In this document: one piece after another, positions 14,307 to 23,092 of the stretch
Layout of the letters: each line of letters opens with the position of its first letter
How positions within the stretch are numbered: position 1 is the stretch's first letter
From: an uncultured Spirochaetota bacterium
GTDB lineage: Bacteria > Spirochaetota > Spirochaetia > Treponematales > Rectinemataceae
Direction: 5' to 3'
Length of the DNA stretch: 45,502 nucleotides
Assembly (NCBI GenBank): GCA_903821875.1
Contig: CAIJMU010000008.1
Coordinates: 1 to 45,502, forward strand
Notes under the pieces: generated by a model
Seen by the model: the letters and a program-made list of their open reading frames with translations, nothing else
Databases searched by the model: none
What the model was told of the DNA's origin: nothing
Made by a program: the position numbers and the translations under genes

Positions 14307-14909
14307 ATGCCACGAACCAGGACCAATGGCACTTCAGCTATCAAGCCAGATCAACATTACACCTATGCCGACTACAAGACCTGGCCGGATGGAGAGCACT
14401 GGGAACTCATCGACGGGAAGGCCTATCCACTTTTCGGCATGTCCCCTGCCCCGCGGCGGAGACACCAGGCCTTCAGCGGAAGGCTTTTCAGCCAACTGGA
14501 TCGCTTTTTCGAAGGGAAGCCCTGCTCCCTTTACGATTCCCCCATCGATGTCTTCCTGCCCGAAGGCGATGAGGCCTTGGGCGACATCGACAAGGTCGTC
14601 CAGCCCGACCTTCTGGTGGTCTGTGACCGGTCCAAACTCATCGATGAGGGCATACGAGGCGCGCCGGACTTCATCATCGAGATCCTGTCTCCCGGCACGG
14701 CGATGGTGGATCAAACGGAAAAACGTCAGTTGTATGAGAAACACGGAGTTCGGGAATACTGGATCGTCAACCCCGAGACCTTTGAGGTGCTTCAGTACCG
14801 CATCAAGTCCCGGATATATGGGCTACCCTCGGTGGCCGATCTCCGGCAACTCTGTCCCGTGGCCATTTTTGAAGGGCTGACGCTCAAGGTGAGGGCGGAG
14901 GATTTCTGA
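14307..14909 (+). CDS. Uma2-family (DUF820) PD-(D/E)xK nuclease-like protein
   Basis: A 200-residue member of the Uma2/DUF820 family, which has a restriction-endonuclease-like fold. Recognisable parts are HWELIDGKAYPLFGMSPAPR near the N-terminus, VVQPDLLVVCD (core Asp) and PDFIIEILSPGT (core Glu), followed by KRQLYEKHGVREYWIVNP. The length is normal for the family. These genes are abundant and mobile in cyanobacteria and some other bacteria, and their role is unproven; they may act in mobile-element biology. A ribosome site (GGAGAGGGGG) is about 7 bases upstream of the ATG. It is a stand-alone gene, convergent with the PfkB gene 10 bases away. Confidence 0.8.
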   Translation: MPRTRTNGTSAIKPDQHYTYADYKTWPDGEHWELIDGKAYPLFGMSPAPRRRHQAFSGRLFSQLDRFFEGKPCSLYDSPIDVFLPEGDEALGDIDKVVQPDLLVVCDRSKLIDEGIRGAPDFIIEILSPGTAMVDQTEKRQLYEKHGVREYWIVNPETFEVLQYRIKSRIYGLPSVADLRQLCPVAIFEGLTLKVRAEDF

Positions 14910-14918
14910 GCACAATCC

Positions 14919-15866
14919 TCAGCTTGGCTTCCCCTCTCCCCCTATCGATCCCGGTTTGAGCAGTTCGGCATTGAGCCCACCCAGGCGGTTGCCCTCGGCC
15001 ACTGCCTCGGCCAGGCTGCCCCCCTCGGTGAGGATCATGGCGAGGCCTGCCATGAAGGCGTCGCCCGATCCGATGGGGTTCAAGGCCTCGACAGGGTTTG
15101 TCGGCTGTTCCTGAAGTCGCCCACCCTCCCAGAAGAGGGTCGGCCGGGCTCCCCGAGTGACGACAAGCCTTGTTCCGTGGCGCTCCACGTACTCGAAGCA
15201 AGCCTCGGCAACAAAGCGCCTAAGCTCGCCCTCGTCCCCACTGGAACGGAGGGCTTCCGCCTTTTCAGGCGCCCGCGTCTGAAGGAGTTCTTCGAGGTTG
15301 GGCTTGATAGCGTAGGGTCGATGGGGCAGGCAACCCAGGAGGTCAGCTCCCTTGATGTCGAGGAAGAGGGGCTTGCCAGCCTGGGCTGCGAGGCGGGCCA
15401 TCTGGGGAATGGTGGAAGGAGAAAAACCGGCTGCCTTGGTTCCCGAAATCAGGACAGCCCTGGCACCTCGGAGGAGCTCGGCAAAGCGCGCGAGGATTCG
15501 ACCCTCGGTGCCCGCCTCCACAGTCTGGCCCTCCTGTACGAGTTCGGTGGCAGTTCCCGCGCTACGGTCGATCGCGGTTGTGCATATGCGGATGGGAGAG
15601 GCAGACTCCACCCAGGATACCTCGAGCCCGTCCGCCTGGCACATCGCGAGGAACCAGTCACGCGTCGGGCCGCCAAGCTGGGTGAGGTGGACAACGGGAC
15701 GCCTGGATTCAACGAGGGTTCGCGCAACATTGACACCCTTGCCGGATGCGTCGACGCGACACTCAGCGCTGCGGTTGACCTCACCGGGGGCGAGTTTCGG
15801 GAAGACCATTGTATTCTGGATGGTCGGGTTCAGGCAGACGACGAGGTAGAAGGAATCTTGCAGCAT
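14919..15866 (-). CDS. PfkB-family sugar (ketose-phosphate) kinase
   Basis: A 315-residue PfkB/ribokinase-family kinase closest in style to 1-phosphofructokinase and tagatose-6-phosphate kinase. It has the N-terminal substrate part CLNPTIQNTM, the first PfkB signature region DASGKGVNVARTL, and the C-terminal ATP/catalytic motif NPIGSGDAFMAGLA with the catalytic Asp. It would phosphorylate a sugar phosphate in the cytoplasm, perhaps fuculose- or tagatose-type intermediates from the neighbouring isomerase pathway; the substrate is a guess. It is divergent from the iron alcohol dehydrogenase, with 102 bases between the two starts. Confidence 0.85.
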   Translation of the reverse strand: MLQDSFYLVVCLNPTIQNTMVFPKLAPGEVNRSAECRVDASGKGVNVARTLVESRRPVVHLTQLGGPTRDWFLAMCQADGLEVSWVESASPIRICTTAIDRSAGTATELVQEGQTVEAGTEGRILARFAELLRGARAVLISGTKAAGFSPSTIPQMARLAAQAGKPLFLDIKGADLLGCLPHRPYAIKPNLEELLQTRAPEKAEALRSSGDEGELRRFVAEACFEYVERHGTRLVVTRGARPTLFWEGGRLQEQPTNPVEALNPIGSGDAFMAGLAMILTEGGSLAEAVAEGNRLGGLNAELLKPGSIGGEGKPS

Positions 15867-15968
15867 GGCCCATCATACGACCCGCTTGCACGCCTCGTCC
15901 ACGCTGGAAGATTATGAGGGGCGGTTTCGCCGCCGCATTGCATGTTGAGCGACGAAAAGGAGAACCAC

Positions 15969-17135
15969 ATGGATGATTTTATTTTCAGGAACCCGACAAA
16001 GATCGTTTTCGGAAGGGGCACTGAATCGAAGGTGGGTGCTGAGGCTGCCGTCTATGCGAAGAAGCTGCTCCTGCACTTTGGAGGAGGCAGCATCAGGAAG
16101 AGTGGTCTCCACGCTCGAGTAACCGCCTCGCTCAAGGCCGCTGGGGTCGAATGGGTTGAACTCGGGGGCGTAAAGCCGAACCCGCGGCTTTCCCTCGTCC
16201 GCGAGGGCATTGAAACCTGTCGGCGCGAGAAGATCGGGCTGATCCTCGCGGTGGGAGGGGGTTCGGCCATCGATTCTGCCAAAGCCATCGCCGTCGGGGT
16301 TCCCTACGCAGGCGACGTCTGGGATTTCTACACGGGCAAGGCCGAGCCCAGGGAAGCCCTGCCCGTCGGCACTGTCCTCACGATTCCCGCTGCGGGCTCA
16401 GAAGCGAGCTCAGGATCCGTGGTTACCAAGGAAGAGGGTCTCCTCAAGCGTGCCTTCAACTCCGAACATGCGTATCCGCGTTTTTCGATCCTCAACCCGG
16501 AACTCTGCTTTACGCTGCCTAAGGAGCAGGTAGCCAACGGGATTACTGACATAATGGCCCACCTCCTGGAGCGATACTTCACCAATTCGCGGCCTGTCGA
16601 ATTTACTGACCGCCTCATCGAGGCCACCCTCAGAACGGTGATCGATGTCGCGCCTCGGGTCCTTGCACAGATGAAGGACTACGAAGCCTGGTCCGAGCTC
16701 ATGTGGGCGGGAACGGTCGCCCATAACAACCTCCTCAACACCGGGCGCGAGGGCGACTGGGCCAGCCACGACATCGAGCACGAGCTTTCTGGAATCTACG
16801 ACGTGGCTCATGGGGCTGGCCTGGCCGTGGTCATCCCTGCATGGATGAAGTACGTGCTGAAGCATGATCTCACACGCTTTGTGCAGCTCGCAGTGCGGGT
16901 CTGGGGCGTGGACCAGGCCTTCTACTCACCGGAGCGCACTGCCCGCGAGGGCATAGCCCGCCTTGAGGGCTTCTGGGCTTCCATAGGCCAGGCCCTGCGG
17001 CTTCCTGGCATCGGCATCGGGCCCGATCGCATCGAGGAGATGGCCGGAAAGGGATGCGAGGGAGGCAGGAAGCTGGGGCACTTCGTCCCCCTCGCCAGGG
17101 CCGACATGGTGGCCGTGCTGAAGCTCGCCTTATAA
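15969..17135 (+). CDS. Iron-dependent alcohol dehydrogenase (BDH/YqhD type)
   Basis: A 388-residue group III alcohol dehydrogenase. The N-terminus FIFRNPTKIVFGRGT is typical of the butanol dehydrogenase/YqhD branch. NAD(P)-binding GGGSAIDSAKAIA is near residue 95, and the metal-binding region includes NGITDIMAHLLERYF and DIEHELSGIYDVAHGAGLAV with the conserved His ligands. It reduces aldehydes to alcohols with NAD(P)H, for example lactaldehyde from deoxysugar breakdown, which would fit the fucose isomerase nearby. The ATG at 15969 has an AAAGGAGAAC ribosome site; the longer reading from 15942 does not. FucO proper is a related but distinct branch, so the symbol is left empty. Confidence 0.9.
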   Translation: MDDFIFRNPTKIVFGRGTESKVGAEAAVYAKKLLLHFGGGSIRKSGLHARVTASLKAAGVEWVELGGVKPNPRLSLVREGIETCRREKIGLILAVGGGSAIDSAKAIAVGVPYAGDVWDFYTGKAEPREALPVGTVLTIPAAGSEASSGSVVTKEEGLLKRAFNSEHAYPRFSILNPELCFTLPKEQVANGITDIMAHLLERYFTNSRPVEFTDRLIEATLRTVIDVAPRVLAQMKDYEAWSELMWAGTVAHNNLLNTGREGDWASHDIEHELSGIYDVAHGAGLAVVIPAWMKYVLKHDLTRFVQLAVRVWGVDQAFYSPERTAREGIARLEGFWASIGQALRLPGIGIGPDRIEEMAGKGCEGGRKLGHFVPLARADMVAVLKLAL

Positions 17136-17159
17136 GTACCAATTGATTGCATATTCCTG

Positions 17160-17196
17160 TCGGGCCTCCCGTCGTTGTCACGGCGCAGGAGGCCGA
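17160..17196 (+). terminator. Possible terminator hairpin after the alcohol dehydrogenase
   Basis: GGCCTCC (17163-17169) pairs with GGAGGCC (17188-17194) and the flanking TC/GA can extend the stem past one bulged G. It sits 28 bases after the stop codon. No T tract follows, so termination strength is uncertain. Confidence 0.35.
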
Positions 17197-17213
17197 CTGC
17201 TTCAGGGCCATCC

Positions 17214-17229
17214 ATGTAATCGTTTACAT
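17214..17229. promoter_or_regulatory. LacI-type operator copy 1
   Basis: ATGTAATCGTTTACAT is a near-perfect 16-base palindrome with a central CG, the classic form of LacI/GalR-family operators. Its inner 14 bases are the exact reverse complement of the site at 22960-22973. It lies 8 bases upstream of a TTGACA (17237-17242), but no clear -10 or gene follows on that strand; the LacI gene starts 650 bases further on. Confidence 0.6.
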
Positions 17230-17361
17230 TCCCCGATTGACAGGAAGCGTCTCCGGGGGCAGGATGGGAGACGGAGGTAGCCCATCCTGAGCGGAATCAT
17301 CCCCTATGCGCCTGTGGACCTGCCCCCGGTTTCATGCCGGAAGGGACGGGACAGAGGATTG
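17230..17361. other. Non-coding stretch with a strong hairpin
   Basis: CAGGATGGG (17260-17268) and CCCATCCTG (17281-17289) form a perfect 9-bp stem with a 12-base loop, downstream of the operator at 17214-17229. There is no T tract and no coding frame. It could be the 3' end of transcripts from either side or part of a small RNA. Confidence 0.35.
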
Positions 17362-17811
17362 TCAGAGCGCGGATTTGTCTGCAAAGGCGCCCTGCAGGGC
17401 CTTGAGGACATCTCCCTTGCGCTCGAAGCCGAAGCGTCGCGTACTAGCCTCCCCGCTGCCGCTTGTGGCATCGCGGCTGCGGATGGAGACATCCTCGAAG
17501 GGCGGGGCGAGGATGCGATCCCAGAGGTTTCGTGTCGGAAGAATGACTTCGAGGATGTCCTCGCGGGCGATCCTGATTTCCAGGGTCTTTTGCGGCTTGG
17601 TGCTGGCACTGCGGGACAGGAGCCCCGAGATCCAGTTGGCGCTCGGGACGGACCTGAAATGGAAGGCCCTGTCGGTCAGGATGAGGAGGCCCCAGCGTTC
17701 GTTGGCCCTTCCCTCGTTCCCCTCGCGGAGGGAGCCCATGCCCCTCGCCTCGACCTTCTCTCCGGTTTCGCTCTCAAAGGCATCCCAGAATTCCTGCACT
17801 TCGTCACTCAT
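17362..17811 (-). CDS. Conserved-looking hypothetical protein, possible bacterial PH-like fold
   Basis: A 149-residue soluble protein without signal peptide or membrane segment. I do not recognise the family with certainty. The middle part (WGLLILTDRAFHFRSVP, then LEIRIAREDILEVILP) alternates in the manner of a seven-stranded bacterial pleckstrin-homology-like or GRAM-like barrel, and the C-terminus ends in a helix (RKGDVLKALQGAFADKS), as PH-like folds do. A good ribosome site (AAGGAG) precedes the ATG. It is divergent from the LacI gene and convergent with the alcohol dehydrogenase. No link to sugar metabolism is visible. Confidence 0.65.
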   Translation of the reverse strand: MSDEVQEFWDAFESETGEKVEARGMGSLREGNEGRANERWGLLILTDRAFHFRSVPSANWISGLLSRSASTKPQKTLEIRIAREDILEVILPTRNLWDRILAPPFEDVSIRSRDATSGSGEASTRRFGFERKGDVLKALQGAFADKSAL

Positions 17812-17882
17812 CGTCCTGGCTCCTTGCAGTCAAGGACTATACCCGCATCTGGCCCGCGCCGACAGCCGGTGGGGACCTGCCT

Positions 17883-18983
17883 GTGATCCAAAAAAAGCAG
17901 GAGGCGCGGCGCATCGCTGTGCCTCCGAGGAAGGTCGCGACGATCAGGGAGGTTGCGGCCAAGGCGGGGGTCTCCACCGCGACCGCCTCGAGGGCGCTGA
18001 ACGATGATCCGAAAGTGCTTTCCAGCACGGCCCAGCGGGTCAGGAAGGCGGCAGCCCGCCTGGGCTATTCAGCCAACCACGCTGCGCGCAGCCTGAAGAC
18101 GAGGGCGACCCGGACAATCGGTGTCATTGCGCCAGATCTGGCGACGGACTTCTTCATGCTCCTGGCCGATCGCATCGAGGGCGAGCTGGCTGCCCGGGGC
18201 TACGGTCTCCTCCTCTGCTCCTCGCGGGAGAGCCTCGCGGAGGAAAAGCGCCTCCTGGGTTTTTTCGCCGAGCGTCTTGTCGATGGTGTCATAGCGATAC
18301 CGGCAACTGCCTCGGGCTCTCACTTCAAGGCGGCTGCCGCGAGGGGCATGCCCCTCGTGCTGGCGGACAGGTCCCCCCGCGGAGCTGGAACCGATGCCGT
18401 GCTCGTCGACAACGAGGGCGGGGCCTGCGCCGCGACGCGGGCCCTCGCTGGACTCGGGCACCGGCGCATCGGACTCGTGGGAGGCGACCCACGGCTATCC
18501 ACCGCGCGGGAGCGCCACGCCGGCTACCTCCGCGCCCTGGCGGAACTCGGCCTTCCCCGCGAGGAGGCCTTCGAACGCTACGGGAACATGCACATCGATT
18601 CGGGCTACCGCATGCTCGGCCAGATGCTCTCCCTGCCCGGTGCTCCCGGGGCCTTCTTCGTCGTTAACGCCGACACGCACATAGGCTGTACCAATTGGTT
18701 GATGACGGCGGGCCGCTCGGCTGACTCACCGGCGGCCGAAGGTGTCAGCACGGGCAGGGCCATGGCGGTTGCGCCTGCTGCCACGGTCGGCCGCGTCGAG
18801 CTGGCGGCCTTCGACGAGATGCCCTACTCACCCCTTTTGTGCTTTTGCCGCTTCGCCGTCGAGCAACCGGTCGCGATGATGGGCCAGGAGGCGGTGCGGC
18901 TCATCCTCGAGCGGATTGCCGGTGATGGCGGCGACAGGCCCAGGATCCTGCGCCTGCCCACGCGTCTGGTTTCGCATGGTTAG
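17883..18983 (+). CDS. LacI/GalR-family transcriptional regulator
   Basis: A 366-residue LacI-family repressor with a GTG start. The N-terminal helix-turn-helix (about residues 20-45, ATIREVAAKAGVSTATASRA) and hinge helix (YSANHAARSLKTR) are canonical. The periplasmic-binding-protein-like sensor domain follows (TIGVIAPDLATDFF onward) and ends with EQPVAMMGQEAVRLIL. It should bind a sugar or sugar phosphate and control the local sugar genes. The two matching palindromes at 17214-17229 and 22960-22973 are the best candidate operators. FucI starts 69 bases downstream, so the two are likely co-transcribed. An L-fucose-type inducer is inferred from context only. Confidence 0.88.
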   Translation: MIQKKQEARRIAVPPRKVATIREVAAKAGVSTATASRALNDDPKVLSSTAQRVRKAAARLGYSANHAARSLKTRATRTIGVIAPDLATDFFMLLADRIEGELAARGYGLLLCSSRESLAEEKRLLGFFAERLVDGVIAIPATASGSHFKAAAARGMPLVLADRSPRGAGTDAVLVDNEGGACAATRALAGLGHRRIGLVGGDPRLSTARERHAGYLRALAELGLPREEAFERYGNMHIDSGYRMLGQMLSLPGAPGAFFVVNADTHIGCTNWLMTAGRSADSPAAEGVSTGRAMAVAPAATVGRVELAAFDEMPYSPLLCFCRFAVEQPVAMMGQEAVRLILERIAGDGGDRPRILRLPTRLVSHG

Positions 18984-19052
18984 GAAGACAGAGTACTGAT
19001 ATTCGGTATCGATATCGCAAGTGGCCGTCCCCGGGCGGCGAAGGAGAGGAAG

Positions 19053-20873
19053 ATGGCAAACCTGGAGTCGCTCAGGATGCAGGGGCCCGCAAACAGGCTG
19101 AGGGGCCAGGCCCCGAGAATCGGGATCAGGCCCACGATCGACGGACGCCTCGGTGGCGTGCGCGAGTCCCTCGAGGCTGTGACAATGGGCATGGCCCATG
19201 CTGCGGCCCGCCTGATCTACGATAAGCTGCGGCATCCCAACGGTCAGCCGGTCGAGTGCGTCATCGCGGATTCGACCATCGGAGGCGTGGCCGAGGCAGC
19301 TGCCTGTGCCGAGAAATTCGCACGCGAGGGCGTGCAGGTGACGCTGACCGTCACGCCCTGCTGGTGCTACGGCTCCGAGACCATGGACATGGATCCCCTT
19401 ACAATTAAAGCTGTCTGGGGCTTCAACGGGACCGACCGTCCCGGTGCGGTCTACCTGGCGGCTGTCCTCGCGGCCCACAACCAGAAGGGTCTGCCGGCCT
19501 TTGGCATCTACGGCCATGACGTCATGGACCTCAAGGACACCGACAAGATCCCTGCGGACGTCGAGGACAAGATCCTCCGCTTCGCCCGCGCAGGCATAGC
19601 CGCCGCCTGGATGCGCGGCAAGTCCTATCTCTCCGTCGGCGCAGTCTCCATGGGCATTGCCGGTTCCATTGTCGATCCGGATTTCTTCCAGCAGTGGCTC
19701 GGGATGCGCAACGAGACCGTGGACATGAGCGAGCTCGTGCGCCGCCTCGAGGAGAAGCTCTATTCCGAGGCGGAGTTCAAGCGCGCCATGGAATGGGTGC
19801 GCGAGAACTGCAAGGAAGGCACGGACGTCAATGCTCCAGAGGTCCAGCACAGTCGTGCCCGCAAGGACAAGGCCTGGGAAACAAGCGTCAAGATGGCGAT
19901 GATCGTACGTGATATGATGGTCGGCAATGGCGAGCTCAAGAGGAAGGGCCTCAACGAGGAGGCCCTCGGCCACAATGCGATTCTCGCAGGCTTCCAGGGC
20001 CAGCGCGCATGGACCGACCACTTCCCCAACGGGGATTTCCTCGAGACCATCCTGAACTCGAGCTTCGACTGGTCTGGAATCCGCCAACCCTATGTCGTCG
20101 CTACCGAGAACGACTCCCTGAACGGCGTCGCCATGCTTTTCGGGAATCTATTGACTGGTACTTCCCAGATTTTCTCGGACGTGCGTACCTACTGGAGCCC
20201 CGAGGCTGTCGAGCGCGTCACTGGCTGGAAACCCACGGGAGACGCTGCCAAGGGTTTCATCCATCTCATCAACTCCGGCGCTACCACCATGGACGGGACA
20301 GGCAAGCAGAAAAAGAACGGCAAGCCCGTCATGAAGCCCTGGTGGGAAATCAGCGCAAAGGAGGCGGGTGACTGCCTCGATGCAACCAGCTGGCGCTATG
20401 GCGACCTTGGATACTTCCGGGGCGGCGGCTGGTCCTCCGCCTTCCTTACCGAGGGCGGCATGCCTGTGACGATGACGAGGATCAACCTCGTGCGCGGTGT
20501 CGGTCCCGTGCTCCAGCTCGCCGAGGGCGTCACCGCGACCCTCCCGGAAAACGTGCACGAGAAGCTGGACAAACGCACCAATGAAACCTGGCCCACGACC
20601 TGGTTTGTTCCCCGCACGACAGGCACAGGTCCCTTCAAGGACGTCTATTCCGTAATGGCCGCCTGGGGGGCCAACCACGGGGCGATATCCTACGGCCACA
20701 TAGGCGCAGACCTCATCAGCCTCTGCTCGATGCTGCGCATCCCGGTCTGCATGCACAACGTCGACGAGAACACGATCTTCAGGCCGAGCTACTGGAGCGC
20801 CATGGGCATGGATTCCGAAGGCTCCGACTACCGCGCCTGCGCTGCCCTGGGACCTCTATACGGAAAAAGGTAA
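19053..20873 (+). CDS. fucI: L-fucose isomerase
   Basis: A 606-residue protein matching L-fucose isomerase along its whole length (Escherichia coli FucI has 591 residues). It interconverts L-fucose and L-fuculose (and D-arabinose/D-ribulose) with Mn2+. Diagnostic parts are [19 protein letters not shown] near the N-terminus, the metal ligands in [10 protein letters not shown] (Glu) and [12 protein letters not shown] (Asp), and the His in [17 protein letters not shown], which precedes RIPVCMHNV. Length and motifs are complete, so the enzyme should be active. A strong GAAGGAGAGG ribosome site precedes the ATG. It lies behind the LacI gene and in front of a convergent isomerase/desaturase operon; no fuculokinase or fuculose-phosphate aldolase is in the window. 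Confidence 0.93.
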   Translation: MANLESLRMQGPANRLRGQAPRIGIRPTIDGRLGGVRESLEAVTMGMAHAAARLIYDKLRHPNGQPVECVIADSTIGGVAEAAACAEKFAREGVQVTLTVTPCWCYGSETMDMDPLTIKAVWGFNGTDRPGAVYLAAVLAAHNQKGLPAFGIYGHDVMDLKDTDKIPADVEDKILRFARAGIAAAWMRGKSYLSVGAVSMGIAGSIVDPDFFQQWLGMRNETVDMSELVRRLEEKLYSEAEFKRAMEWVRENCKEGTDVNAPEVQHSRARKDKAWETSVKMAMIVRDMMVGNGELKRKGLNEEALGHNAILAGFQGQRAWTDHFPNGDFLETILNSSFDWSGIRQPYVVATENDSLNGVAMLFGNLLTGTSQIFSDVRTYWSPEAVERVTGWKPTGDAAKGFIHLINSGATTMDGTGKQKKNGKPVMKPWWEISAKEAGDCLDATSWRYGDLGYFRGGGWSSAFLTEGGMPVTMTRINLVRGVGPVLQLAEGVTATLPENVHEKLDKRTNETWPTTWFVPRTTGTGPFKDVYSVMAAWGANHGAISYGHIGADLISLCSMLRIPVCMHNVDENTIFRPSYWSAMGMDSEGSDYRACAALGPLYGKR

Positions 20874-20886
20874 CAACTAAACCAAA

Positions 20887-20947
20887 GCGCCCCCCGGCGC
20901 GCAAGGGGTTCAGGCCAACGGGCCTGACCCCCCTCCCGCGGGGGCGC
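20887..20947. terminator. Large nested hairpin between convergent fucI and TIM-barrel isomerase genes
   Basis: An inner stem GGGGTTCAGGCC (20905-20916) and GGCCTGACCCC (20921-20931), with one bulged T and an AACG loop, is nested in an outer perfect stem GCGCCCCC (20887-20894) and GGGGGCGC (20940-20947). It probably stops transcription from both sides, although T tracts are missing. Confidence 0.6.
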
Positions 20948-20958
20948 CGACGCTTGCC

Positions 20959-21774
20959 TTATGACCAGCGCTTCCTGAGTAGCTCCATCATGTACACGTT
21001 GATGCCCCATTGGTCGGAAACGGGTTGCGCGGTCCAGGGGAGGAGGGGCATGTAGGGTGCGGGGCCGAACTCAGGGGTAATTGTGAGGGCTTCTTTTCCC
21101 TGCGCGCGATGGAGCTCCACTATCCGGTCCCACCATCCGAGGTGGGCTTCGAGGGCGCGCGCAGCTTCGGGCGCGCGGGGATCGGCTACCTGGGGGCCCT
21201 CCTCGAAGCCGACCCTGGCGTGGATGTGCTCGGCGCGGCTGATGGCCAGCGCAAGGCTCTCCTCCTGGTCGGCGAGAAGGGACTCCGAGACGACACACCA
21301 ATGCGAGAGATCGACGCTGAGCCGCAGTTCCGGATCACGTTCGAGGAAACCGCGCGTGACAGCGGCCGAGTAGGCGAACTTGCCGCGGTGGGTCTCATGC
21401 ACGATGCGGAGGCCTCGCCTTTTCGAGACCTCGCCTGCGATGGCGATGAGGCGTTCGCTCCATCCGGCAGGGAACCAGTCCTTGCCGGTCTGCGAGTTGA
21501 TGAAGAGGGGCTTCGCGTCCGCCAGCCACTCGAGCTGTCGCCTGAACTCCTCGGCATGGGCTTCGATGTCCCTCTGGCTCGTAGCCCAGTGCTGGCCTAT
21601 GAACTCGAGGGAATTGTCATGGATCGCGGCCAGGATGGCTTCGGTGCCGCCCTGGTCGCCGAAGGGGAGGGCCAGCTCGACCCCGTCGTAGCCAGCAGCC
21701 TTTGCCTTGGCGCAGAAATCGGCAATGCCGAGGCTTTCCGAGCCCCAGCGCGGACAGAAGAAAAGCAGTGTCAT
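20959..21774 (-). CDS. Sugar (phosphate) isomerase/epimerase, xylose-isomerase-like TIM barrel
   Basis: A 271-residue member of the AP-endonuclease-2/xylose isomerase-like TIM-barrel superfamily. Visible features are GYDGVELALPFGD near the start, HETHRGKFAYSA, and LRLSVDLSHWCVVSESL, where His/Glu/Asp residues would form a divalent metal site. Such proteins interconvert ketoses at C3 or act on inositol and related polyols. GAAGGAGGAATC before the ATG at 21774 decides the start. It follows the desaturase-like gene by 37 bases, so the two are likely one operon, divergent from the ABC transporter. The substrate is unknown; a sugar delivered by the adjacent importer is likely. Confidence 0.8.
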   Translation of the reverse strand: MTLLFFCPRWGSESLGIADFCAKAKAAGYDGVELALPFGDQGGTEAILAAIHDNSLEFIGQHWATSQRDIEAHAEEFRRQLEWLADAKPLFINSQTGKDWFPAGWSERLIAIAGEVSKRRGLRIVHETHRGKFAYSAAVTRGFLERDPELRLSVDLSHWCVVSESLLADQEESLALAISRAEHIHARVGFEEGPQVADPRAPEAARALEAHLGWWDRIVELHRAQGKEALTITPEFGPAPYMPLLPWTAQPVSDQWGINVYMMELLRKRWS

Positions 21775-21811
21775 GATTCCTCCTTCGGGCATGGAGAGCA
21801 AGACAGTATTG

Positions 21812-22852
21812 TCATGATCCTTCCCTGAAACGCGGTGGAGTGGCTGTCTCAGGGAAGGGCGGAACGTAGGCATAGGATGGATCCTTCATCTGGGCGCGCC
21901 TGATCTCGTAGAGTTTCCTGAGGCCTGCGACGAGGCCCTTCTGGGGCAACGGGTAGTCCGGCGCGACGAGGGCGTGGAGTTTTGGCAAATTATGGAAGGG
22001 CACGGCTGCATACATGTGGTGCTCGATGTGGTAGTTCATGTTCCAGTAAAGGAAGCGGTTGACCGGTCCGAACTCGACCGTGTGACAGGAGAGGCGCCAG
22101 TCGGGGACGCTCTCGGAGAGTCCGGAGTGCTGCAGCGAACCATAGAACTTGCCGAGCCAGCTCGCGAAGAAACTGCCGAGGCTCACGAGGTATATGAGGA
22201 TCCAGAGCTGGAAAAAGGCAAAGACCGCGGTGAGGATGAGATGTCCGAGAATCATCAGCCGTGCCCATCGGAACATAGCCTTCCTGCGCGGGTCATCTCT
22301 GTCGAAGAGGGGCTTCCAGCCGAAGTAGTCGGCGCGGTCATCGGCAAAGGCATGGCGGAAGGCAGTGCGCACGAGGAGCCAGCACCATGGTGCGTCGAAG
22401 GTAAACCACAGGAAAAGGTTCCGGGCATTCAGTTTCTCGGCCACCGGAATCTGGCTCACCTCGAGGTCTATGCCGCGATGCAGGGTGTCCTGATGATGAT
22501 AGGCATGGCTTGCACGGAAATGCACGGGATTGTTCCAGGTCAGGAAGCAGAAGAGATTGTAGAAGGCTTCGTTGAGCCATTTGCTCTTGAATGCAGTTCC
22601 GTGGCTGAGCTCATGAACTCCCGCCGCCATGCTGGCCAGGAAGAGGAAGGTCGAGTACAGCCAGCAGGCAGGGACGAGGAGGATCCAGAGCTTCAGGGTC
22701 CAGAGCCAGAAGCAGAGGCTGCCCAGCACCATGAGGATCAGGACGAAGGACAGACATTGGGCGAGCCCGGGGCTATCGCGACGTTCAGTGAGTTCCCTCA
22801 GCCGGGCTGGCTCGAGCCTGGTGCGGTACCAGTCGATCCTGCGGTTCGCCAT
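21812..22852 (-). CDS. Membrane fatty-acid desaturase-family di-iron protein
   Basis: A 346-residue integral membrane protein with the three histidine boxes of the desaturase/hydroxylase superfamily: HELSH at 80-84, HAYHH at 116-120 and HIEHH near the C-terminus (NYHIEHHMY). About four transmembrane segments (near residues 35-50, 53-74, 138-158 and 190-225) flank the boxes. GGGAGGAATC before the ATG at 22852 decides the start; the longer reading from 22912 has no ribosome site. The family uses O2 and two irons to desaturate or hydroxylate lipids, alkanes or related substrates. Its place between a sugar isomerase gene and a sugar importer is odd for a lipid enzyme. Either lipid desaturation or oxidation of a sugar-linked group is possible. 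Confidence 0.85.
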   Translation of the reverse strand: MANRRIDWYRTRLEPARLRELTERRDSPGLAQCLSFVLILMVLGSLCFWLWTLKLWILLVPACWLYSTFLFLASMAAGVHELSHGTAFKSKWLNEAFYNLFCFLTWNNPVHFRASHAYHHQDTLHRGIDLEVSQIPVAEKLNARNLFLWFTFDAPWCWLLVRTAFRHAFADDRADYFGWKPLFDRDDPRRKAMFRWARLMILGHLILTAVFAFFQLWILIYLVSLGSFFASWLGKFYGSLQHSGLSESVPDWRLSCHTVEFGPVNRFLYWNMNYHIEHHMYAAVPFHNLPKLHALVAPDYPLPQKGLVAGLRKLYEIRRAQMKDPSYAYVPPFPETATPPRFREGS

Positions 22853-22883
22853 GATTCCTCCCTGTCCGATAGGATTAATAAGG

Positions 22884-22912
22884 ACTATCACTGCGATGAG
22901 GCCCACGGTCAA
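22884..22912 (-). promoter_or_regulatory. Promoter of the desaturase-isomerase operon
   Basis: On the minus strand TTGACC (22907-22912) and GATAGT (22884-22889) are separated by 17 bases, giving a leader of about 25 bases before the ATG at 22852. The LacI-type operator lies about 48 bases upstream of the -35 box. Confidence 0.5.
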
Positions 22913-22959
22913 GCCGGGAGCAAGGGCGTCTGCGGCAAAGCCTAGCCGCGAAGGCGTGG

Positions 22960-22973
22960 TGTAAACGATTACA
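22960..22973. promoter_or_regulatory. LacI-type operator copy 2
   Basis: TGTAAACGATTACA is the exact reverse complement of the core of the site at 17214-17229. It sits between two divergent promoters (desaturase operon and sugar importer), so one bound repressor could affect both. Confidence 0.65.
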
Positions 22974-23005
22974 GCAGTGTGATTGAGCTATTTTTCCGAT
23001 AAAAA

Positions 23006-23034
23006 TTGACATCCTGGCATCCATGGTCCACAAT
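23006..23034 (+). promoter_or_regulatory. Promoter of the sugar ABC transporter operon
   Basis: A perfect TTGACA (23006-23011) and CACAAT (23029-23034) are spaced by 17 bases, about 59 bases upstream of the binding-protein start. The LacI-type operator is 32 bases upstream of the -35 box. Confidence 0.6.
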
Positions 23035-23092
23035 CCCTGCAGCTTGTATCGGAACGCCCTTTGGGGGCGGTCAACATTCCTTTTGGAGGGTG

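Noticed and set aside
18828-20087. 419-codon minus-strand frame over fucI
   Set aside because: Antisense of a fully conserved isomerase gene; composition is His/Leu/Val-rich as expected for a shadow.
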